This document shows positions 59,113 to 64,000 of a stretch of DNA of 64,000 nt, in pieces; position 1 is the stretch's first letter, and each line of letters opens with the position of its first letter. This DNA is from Pseudomonas sp. HR96 (lineage in GTDB: Bacteria > Pseudomonadota > Gammaproteobacteria > Pseudomonadales > Pseudomonadaceae). Under the pieces are notes generated by a model, which was not told where the DNA came from, did not search any database, and saw only the letters and a program-made list of their open reading frames with translations. Where the stretch lies: NCBI RefSeq assembly GCF_034059295.1, contig NZ_CP139141.1:1285001-1349000 (forward strand), in the 5' to 3' direction. The translations under genes were made by a program, and so were the position numbers.

Positions 59113-61361
59113 TCGTACCATCCCAGTTTTCGGTTGTATTCATGAAGCTCCGCTCTGGCTACTTCTAGTGCGGTCTCATCAAAGCCATGCTGAAGTAAAC
59201 CTTTCTTAATTGCGTCAAAATTTGAATTGACAGCATTCTTCAAATTGCTAGCATCCAACAGCTGTTTGTCGGCGGAATTGCGACCGCCCATGGTCTCGCT
59301 AAATTGATGGTGTATTTCTGACGGAATAGTAATGCTTGCTGCATTTTTTATGAATTTCACTTGCTGTTCAGAGTTCACGTCAGGCCTTTCATTTGTGAGA
59401 AATCTCTCCAAAGCCCGTCGAGACGGTATGTGATCCACATCCATCCCATCCTTTCTGCTTCTGCTGCTCAAATCATTATAACCACCCACTTCCAGCAATT
59501 CGGCCGGAGGGCGGGTTTCCATGATGAGGACGGGCGGCATCTGAGTGCCGGGGAAGATCAGTATCTGCGCGCCAAGCTCGACATCGTTGTCGCCTACGTC
59601 GACTTTGACCGGGGAGTTCAGCGGCATCAATGCCGCGCCCCGGTAGATGGCCGGCTTGGGTTGTTCGGCCGGCAGGCTGGTGGACGCGGAGGTCTGAGTG
59701 CCGGGCGGCGCTGCCGGGGTCCAAGTGAAGATCCTTGGCGGTGAATCGAGGCGAGCACTGTATTGCTGGTTTTCTTCGTCCCAGGTGGCCTCCAGCACCG
59801 GGACCGCGCCAGGCACCGGGACCACGAACAGATGGGCCTGATTGCCGGACGGGCGAATCATCAGCGAATGCGCGAGGGTGATCGACTCACCGCGCTCGGC
59901 AATGCCTTCGAGGTCAAGTCCGTTGGTGTCGAGCAGATCGCTGAGTGGGGTACTCAGCGCTACCCGGCGCTCGCCGTTGGCCAGGCTCGAGGGCCAGGCA
60001 AGGGCAAGGATGCCGACCAGAAAACCGCTGACCACACCGGCGGTTATCACCCCGGCAGCCGCCAGTTGGCCGACGGCGCTACGGATCGCGGCTTGCAACG
60101 CGGCCAGCTGCTGGGGAGGGAAGGGGGCTGCTCCAAAACCTCGGGCGCCGAGGATGGTCGACCCCGCCTGCGCGTTGTTGTACGCGTAGGTTCGGCTGGC
60201 TTCGAAGGCCTGTTGCAGAGCGGTGAATGGCGATCGCTGCGCCGCGCGCGCCGCTTGTGCCGCCGAATTCGCTGACTGCTGCGCGTCACGCGCGACGACC
60301 GCCTGGTTCAATCGAGCTTCGGCCTGTGCAGCCCGGGACTGCAATTGGCCGAAGGCCATGGCCGCTGCTTCCAGGTAGCGTGCCGACTCGCTATGAAAAA
60401 GCGCGGTATACAGTGCATGACTTGAACTGCCAGGGCTTGCCGCCTGCTGCAGACCGAGAAGCGAGTTGAGCGCCTCGAGCTCGGGTTTGCTCAGGGGCGG
60501 GCGAGCGGAGCGTATACCCGTGGCGGGCGCGCTGCCCACAGCGTTTCGATGGATTGCGGCAAGCTGGGCGGCGCCGGACTGGTGCTGCTGGAGTAGCTGA
60601 CTGACCCTGTGCTGCTGAAGGTCTCCGATCGCGGCGATGAGTTCGTTTTGAGCGAAACCAGGTAGTTGCCAGATCTGCAGCGGGATCTCATTTCTGAGAC
60701 GCTCGAGTCGCGCCTCAAGCAGAGCGATGGAGGCATCCAGATCGCCCGGCTCGGCGTCTTCTGCCTGATCCCGTAACTGACCCAGCTCATTCAAGGAATC
60801 ACTCAGGATTCTGGAAGCCTGCGCAAGGGCTTTCAGTTGGTGGGCAGCTCGGTAACTTTCACCCAGTGGGCCGTCGATGCCTAGCCAACTTCTGATCTCC
60901 TGGGGCGAGGAGCTTTGGTTGTGCTCTCTGAATCGTTGCGCGGCGATCTGATCGGTCAAAAAGAACGGCAGATGGCCGCTGGCGGCATAGGCTTTAACTA
61001 GATGCTGCGCATAGGCTGTTTGTTTACTTTGAACAAGGCCGAGGATGGCTTGGTGTTCAGCTGCGGCCCTTTGCCTATCGGCAAGATTGCCATCGGGGTT
61101 GGCTGCCTGCTTCGCTGAGGCTGCTTCAGCGGCCACAGTGCTGGGGGTGTTCTGGTGAACTGCGGCATATTCCGAGTCTATTGTTCTAATGTGCCGCCGT
61201 GATTCATTCAGCACCCGGCCTGCGTGGCCGGGTGCACCGGTCGTGCTGGCCTTGCCCCAACTTGAGCCGGGTAGACCTGTGTCGTTATATTCTGGCTTTG
61301 GGTTGATGTAGCCCTCTATATAGTCGAGGGGTAAATGTATACTTTGATCTTTCTGGTCCAT
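59109..61361 (-). CDS. S-type pyocin-like bacteriocin with putative HNH/His-Me-finger nuclease domain
   Basis: 750 residues from ATG 61361, with AAGGAG 9 bases upstream; no signal peptide. Residues 1-60 are a Gly/Pro-rich N-terminus (possible translocation region). Residues 85-400 are helical/coiled-coil and Ala/Gln-rich (receptor-binding or spacer). A hydrophobic hairpin follows at 433-456. Residues 460-615 resemble the Pyocin_S translocation domain (ITLAHSLMIRPSG, HLFVVPVPGAVPVLEATWD, PRIFTWTP). The C-terminal 130 residues carry DVDHIPSRRA at 641-650 and IPSEIHHQFSETMGGRN at 679-695, a His-rich pattern like HNH/ENDO VII-type toxins. The nuclease class is inference. The stop overlaps its immunity gene. 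Confidence 0.85.
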   Translation of the reverse strand: MDQKDQSIHLPLDYIEGYINPKPEYNDTGLPGSSWGKASTTGAPGHAGRVLNESRRHIRTIDSEYAAVHQNTPSTVAAEAASAKQAANPDGNLADRQRAAAEHQAILGLVQSKQTAYAQHLVKAYAASGHLPFFLTDQIAAQRFREHNQSSSPQEIRSWLGIDGPLGESYRAAHQLKALAQASRILSDSLNELGQLRDQAEDAEPGDLDASIALLEARLERLRNEIPLQIWQLPGFAQNELIAAIGDLQQHRVSQLLQQHQSGAAQLAAIHRNAVGSAPATGIRSARPPLSKPELEALNSLLGLQQAASPGSSSHALYTALFHSESARYLEAAAMAFGQLQSRAAQAEARLNQAVVARDAQQSANSAAQAARAAQRSPFTALQQAFEASRTYAYNNAQAGSTILGARGFGAAPFPPQQLAALQAAIRSAVGQLAAAGVITAGVVSGFLVGILALAWPSSLANGERRVALSTPLSDLLDTNGLDLEGIAERGESITLAHSLMIRPSGNQAHLFVVPVPGAVPVLEATWDEENQQYSARLDSPPRIFTWTPAAPPGTQTSASTSLPAEQPKPAIYRGAALMPLNSPVKVDVGDNDVELGAQILIFPGTQMPPVLIMETRPPAELLEVGGYNDLSSRSRKDGMDVDHIPSRRALERFLTNERPDVNSEQQVKFIKNAASITIPSEIHHQFSETMGGRNSADKQLLDASNLKNAVNSNFDAIKKGLLQHGFDETALEVARAELHEYNRKLGWYE

Positions 61362-61379
61362 GGCATAGATCTCCTTGGT

Positions 61380-61467
61380 GTTACCAAGGGCCATGTTCGG
61401 CGCGCAGGCTGCGTGCGTATGCCAGACGGTTCTCTGATGCTCGTGGGAAATTTCCTATGATTGGTGA
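61380..61467 (-). promoter_or_regulatory. bacteriocin upstream block, copy 2 (with palindrome)
   Basis: Matches 57568-57655 at 80 of 88 bases. It contains the palindrome GGAAATTTCC at 61446-61455, about 85 bases before the toxin ATG. Conservation of this stretch beside both the live and the deleted toxin argues that it carries the promoter and regulator site. The -35/-10 boxes could not be fixed, and no LexA box was recognised. Confidence 0.6.
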
Positions 61468-61498
61468 GGAAAAAGGATGGTTGGCAGCCGGCCCACGC

Positions 61499-61562
61499 AA
61501 AAAAGGGGGCAAAGCCCCGAGCTATTGACGTTGAAAGTCAACAGCTCGGGGGCTTTGCCCCC
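61499..61562 (-). terminator. REP-type long hairpin acting as opgD terminator
   Basis: GGGGGCAAAGCCCCGAGCT at 61505-61523 pairs with AGCTCGGGGGCTTTGCCCCC at 61543-61562, and the inner TTGAC/GTCAA extends the stem to about 25 bp. On the minus strand it is followed by CCCTTTTTTGC, so it is a Rho-independent terminator separating opgD from the bacteriocin. Confidence 0.8.
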
Positions 61563-61631
61563 TCCCACTCAGGCCCGACCTGGCCCCTGCCAGGGTTAGT
61601 CCTGTACAGCCGTTGGCTCACCCAGCGGCCA

Positions 61632-63257
61632 TTAAGGGTATTTGCGACGGTCCGGCGCAGGCGGGAAATACTGGTACAGCCAAGTCTCGCTCAACGTATG
61701 GTCGTTGCTCTTGAGGAACAGGCGCATGTTTACCGGCTCGACGCTGTCGCTGTCCGGATACCAGTCGAAGCTGACGCGGTAGCCCTTGATGTCTGGGCGG
61801 GCCAGCACAGTAATGTCCTGCACCTTGCCCTGGGTGACGCTGACGATGGGTTCGATCTTCGCATCGGCCGCCAGGCGTTCCAGGCCACCGCCGACGAAGT
61901 CCACGGCAAAGCGCCGCGCCCAGACGTCCGGGTAATGCTCGCCCGGCGCCCAGCCTTCGAGAAAGCCGCCCATTCCCGAACGCGTGGTCTGCACCCGCGC
62001 CAGTGGCGTGCTCACGGGCGGCAGCGCGCTCCAATAGAGCTTGTAGCCGAAGGTCAGCGAGTCGCCGGCGACCACCGGTTTCTTCGGCGTCCAGAACGCA
62101 ACGATGTTGTCCAGGGTCTCGCCAGTGGTCGACAGCTCCATCAGGTTGACCGAGCCCTCGCCCCACGGCGTGGTTGGCTCGACCCACAGGCTCGGGCGCT
62201 GGTTGTACCAGTCGACGGTGTCTTCATAACTGGCGAAGTCGTGGTCGGTCTGGACCAGGCCGAAACCTTTCGGGTTGTTGTCGGCATAGGCGTTGAACTG
62301 CAGCTTGGGCGGGTTGTTCAGCGGACGGCAGATCCACTCGCCGTTGCCGCGCCACATGGCCAGGCGATCAGAGTCGTGGATCTGCGGGTGAATGGTGTCG
62401 CACATGTGCCGCTCGTCGGTGCCACAGCTGAACATGCTGGTCATGGTCGAAATGCCCAGCTGTTCGATGTCGGTACGCGCATTGATGTGCGCGGTGACTT
62501 CCATCACCACCTGTTCGGCCTGGCAGTCGATGTCGAAGCGGTAGGCGCCGGTGGCGCTCGGCGAGTCGAGCAGGGCGTAGACCACGAAGCGGGTGCCGTC
62601 CTTGGTCGGGCTTTCGAACCAGAACTTGGTGAAATCGGGAAACTCTTCCTGCTTGTGGGCGTAGGTGTCGATGGCCAGGCCACGGGCCGACAGACCGTAC
62701 TGGCCGGTCTTGTCCACGGCGCGAAAGTAGCTGGCGCCGAGGAACGAGAGAATGTCGTGGTGGTCGATTTCCGGTTGCTTGAACAGGCGAAAACCAGCGA
62801 AGCCGAGGTCGCCGGTCAACTGCTTGGTGTCGACCCCGGCGTTCTCGTACTTGAACAGCGACGGGCGGAAGTGCACCTCGCGCGCCTGCTGGCTGTCCTT
62901 GTCGACGCTGTACATGCGCACCGGCTGCTTGAAGTCCATGCCGACGTGGAAGAACTGCACGTCCAGTTGGCCATTGAGCTCTTTCCACAGCGAGTGGTTG
63001 GCGTCGTATTTGATGGCGTTGAATTGCAGCGGCTGCAATTTGGCCAGGGTCGGTGGCAGCACTTCTTTGCCGTTGACGTATGGCGCGCCGGCCATTTTCT
63101 TCGCCTCGGCCTGCAGCCAATCGAAGTCGAAGTGCTCGCTGTCGCCATTGGCGGCGGCGCCAGCGGCGAACACGCGCGCGCTCAGAAGGCCAGTAGCCGA
63201 CAGCCCGGTGTAGGCGGCCAGGGCCATGGAGGCCTTGAGAATATTCCTGCGATGCAT
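61632..63257 (-). CDS. opgD: periplasmic glucan biosynthesis protein OpgD (MdoD), Tat-exported
   Basis: A 541-residue periplasmic protein. The N-terminus [20 protein letters not shown] is a twin-arginine signal. The MdoG/OpgD beta-sandwich follows ([57 protein letters not shown]). It shapes osmoregulated periplasmic glucans; recent work assigns beta-glucanase activity to OpgD. It lacks a neighbouring opgGH operon here. The 239-base gap upstream (63258-63496) should contain its promoter. Confidence 0.95.
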   Translation of the reverse strand: MHRRNILKASMALAAYTGLSATGLLSARVFAAGAAANGDSEHFDFDWLQAEAKKMAGAPYVNGKEVLPPTLAKLQPLQFNAIKYDANHSLWKELNGQLDVQFFHVGMDFKQPVRMYSVDKDSQQAREVHFRPSLFKYENAGVDTKQLTGDLGFAGFRLFKQPEIDHHDILSFLGASYFRAVDKTGQYGLSARGLAIDTYAHKQEEFPDFTKFWFESPTKDGTRFVVYALLDSPSATGAYRFDIDCQAEQVVMEVTAHINARTDIEQLGISTMTSMFSCGTDERHMCDTIHPQIHDSDRLAMWRGNGEWICRPLNNPPKLQFNAYADNNPKGFGLVQTDHDFASYEDTVDWYNQRPSLWVEPTTPWGEGSVNLMELSTTGETLDNIVAFWTPKKPVVAGDSLTFGYKLYWSALPPVSTPLARVQTTRSGMGGFLEGWAPGEHYPDVWARRFAVDFVGGGLERLAADAKIEPIVSVTQGKVQDITVLARPDIKGYRVSFDWYPDSDSVEPVNMRLFLKSNDHTLSETWLYQYFPPAPDRRKYP

Positions 63258-63496
63258 GGGTCAACCTGTCATGAATGAATCCGGCCGCTTCCTGCGCCCT
63301 GGAAAGATTGAAATGTAGGTTCGGGCATGCCCTCGTCCAAACTCGGCGAACTTTAAACAGATAACGTTCAGCTGAATCGGTTCGCAGGAAATTTAATTTT
63401 TTTGCCTGAGGCGGGCTTGTAAATGGACGGGCGCTTGACTGTCATCAGGATCAGGGCGACTGCACCCAGTTCTCCATAGGAGGTAGCGGGCCGGAA

Positions 63497-63727
63497 TCAA
63501 AAGTCTTCTCGATCCTGAGGGTGGGTATAATCTCGACCATCGATCATGAAATCATCGGGAAGGCTGGCGAGCGCGTCGAATATTGCCGAGGCGTTAATCG
63601 TAATCTGGCGCAGGACTATCTCCTCGCCCCGTCGGAAGATTTCCACCCGGTCCGTATTGAGTCGAAACTCTTTTGGTAGCCTTACTGCCTGGCTGTTACC
63701 TGATTGGAATACTCGAGCGAAAGCCAT
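63497..63727 (-). CDS. VapB-type antitoxin (AbrB/MazE-like), without VapC
   Basis: A 76-residue protein from ATG 63727, with GAGAGGTG about 7 bases upstream (an ATG three codons further up is in frame). The N-terminal MAFARVFQSGNSQAVRLPKEF is the swapped-hairpin AbrB fold of VapB antitoxins. The C-terminal LASLPDDFMIDGRD tail normally wraps the VapC PIN nuclease. In the 239 bases downstream no PIN-domain gene is seen, so the antitoxin is orphan or its toxin was lost. Confidence 0.85.
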   Translation of the reverse strand: MAFARVFQSGNSQAVRLPKEFRLNTDRVEIFRRGEEIVLRQITINASAIFDALASLPDDFMIDGRDYTHPQDREDF

Positions 63728-63796
63728 GACCAGCACCTCTCTGGAAAAAATTTGCGTAAGTGTATACGCATCCAGAGGGTGCTAACCCTGCGGACT

Positions 63797-64000
63797 TTAC
63801 CTCCCCACCTTCCACGCATCCCCAGCCGGCGCATTGCCGCGGTCATAGGGCTTGGCCACGACCATGTACACCAGCCCGAGGCCGATCACCACCAGGGTGC
63901 TGACCACCATCGCGTAGTTGACGTACCAGGGTGCGTCGGGGGTGCGTGGCCAGGCCATGTTGACGATCGCCGAAACGCCGTACAGCAGCGCGCCGATGTT
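63797..64000 (-). CDS. permease (APC-superfamily-like), C-terminal end cut by window edge
   Basis: The minus frame is open from the window end to TAA 63799-63797 and gives 67 residues. It starts with NIGALLYGVSAIVNMAWPR, a membrane helix and loop, then YAMVVSTLVVIGLGLVYMVV, a final helix, and a polar tail with PYDRGNAPAGDAWK. This matches the last two helices of amino-acid/polyamine permeases, but the assignment rests on a short fragment. The start lies beyond the window. Confidence 0.6.
   Translation of the reverse strand, partial: NIGALLYGVSAIVNMAWPRTPDAPWYVNYAMVVSTLVVIGLGLVYMVVAKPYDRGNAPAGDAWKVGR

Noticed and set aside
56000..61600. Prophage or genomic island with integrase
   Set aside because: No integrase, tail or replication gene seen; lower GC and bacteriocin content alone do not make a prophage.
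61461..63278. 605-codon frame antisense to opgD
   Set aside because: Shadow; the opposite strand encodes a complete Tat-signalled OpgD.
63368..63490. Minus-strand open stretch reading GELGAVALILMTVK after the VapB gene, considered as a VapC remnant
   Set aside because: No PIN-domain acids or MLDTN-like opening; too short to name.

Overview
The window is a gamma-proteobacterial chromosome segment, almost certainly Pseudomonas of the P. putida / P. entomophila type. The evidence is the high GC content, the conserved order mprF - tRNA-fMet - dinB - proS - oprD - slyX - cold-shock gene - dps - aspS - pmpR - ruvCAB - tolQRAB-pal-cpoB - queE-queC - tRNA-Lys - nadA, and REP-type hairpins between genes. 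No integrase, rRNA operon or CRISPR array was seen.

Left part (1-22 kb), accessory and metabolic. It opens with the end of a sugar isomerase and a Gfo/Idh oxidoreductase, then a fragment of an ExbB-type channel gene, a lipoprotein UshA-like nucleotidase and a HipBA kinase/antitoxin pair with inverted-repeat operators. Next is a tight operon on the minus strand: class I aldolase, phosphoglycerate-mutase-family phosphatase, phosphoketolase and acetate kinase. It would convert sugar phosphates to acetyl phosphate and then to acetate plus ATP. After that come a secreted GH5 hydrolase, a VOC protein, a Bcr/CflA efflux pump, katG, an HD-domain protein divergent from a GlxA-type regulator, RNase D, YcgL, a hydroxyacid dehydrogenase, a nitroreductase and YcgN.

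Middle part (22-51 kb), core genome. The aminoacyl-phosphatidylglycerol synthase/flippase (MprF) overlaps an AcvB/VirJ-like hydrolase. Two identical initiator tRNAs follow, then dinB, proS, oprD, HIT-slyX, a membrane/cold-shock fusion, dps, aspS, pmpR, the ruvCAB resolvasome, the whole Tol-Pal envelope system, 7-deazaguanine (queuosine) genes, tRNA-Lys and nadA. An OpgC-like membrane protein, a UPF0149/SEC-C protein and the large helicase Lhr follow.

Right part (56-61.5 kb), the most unusual region. It has visibly lower GC and encodes an S-type pyocin-like bacteriocin (750 aa, putative His-Me-finger nuclease end). Its immunity gene overlaps the toxin stop by ATGA. Downstream is an array of related immunity genes: four intact and two broken. 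Each is followed by a REP-like hairpin, and most are preceded by the decayed last codons of a lost toxin gene. One junction keeps the bacteriocin promoter block, a start codon and about 20 C-terminal toxin codons, which is a deletion scar of a second toxin. The array reads as a fossil record of toxin-immunity duplication, toxin loss and retention of orphan immunity. The window ends with Tat-exported OpgD, an orphan VapB-type antitoxin and the C-terminus of a permease.

All calls are from reading the sequence; no database search was run. Family names come from recognition of motifs and gene order.
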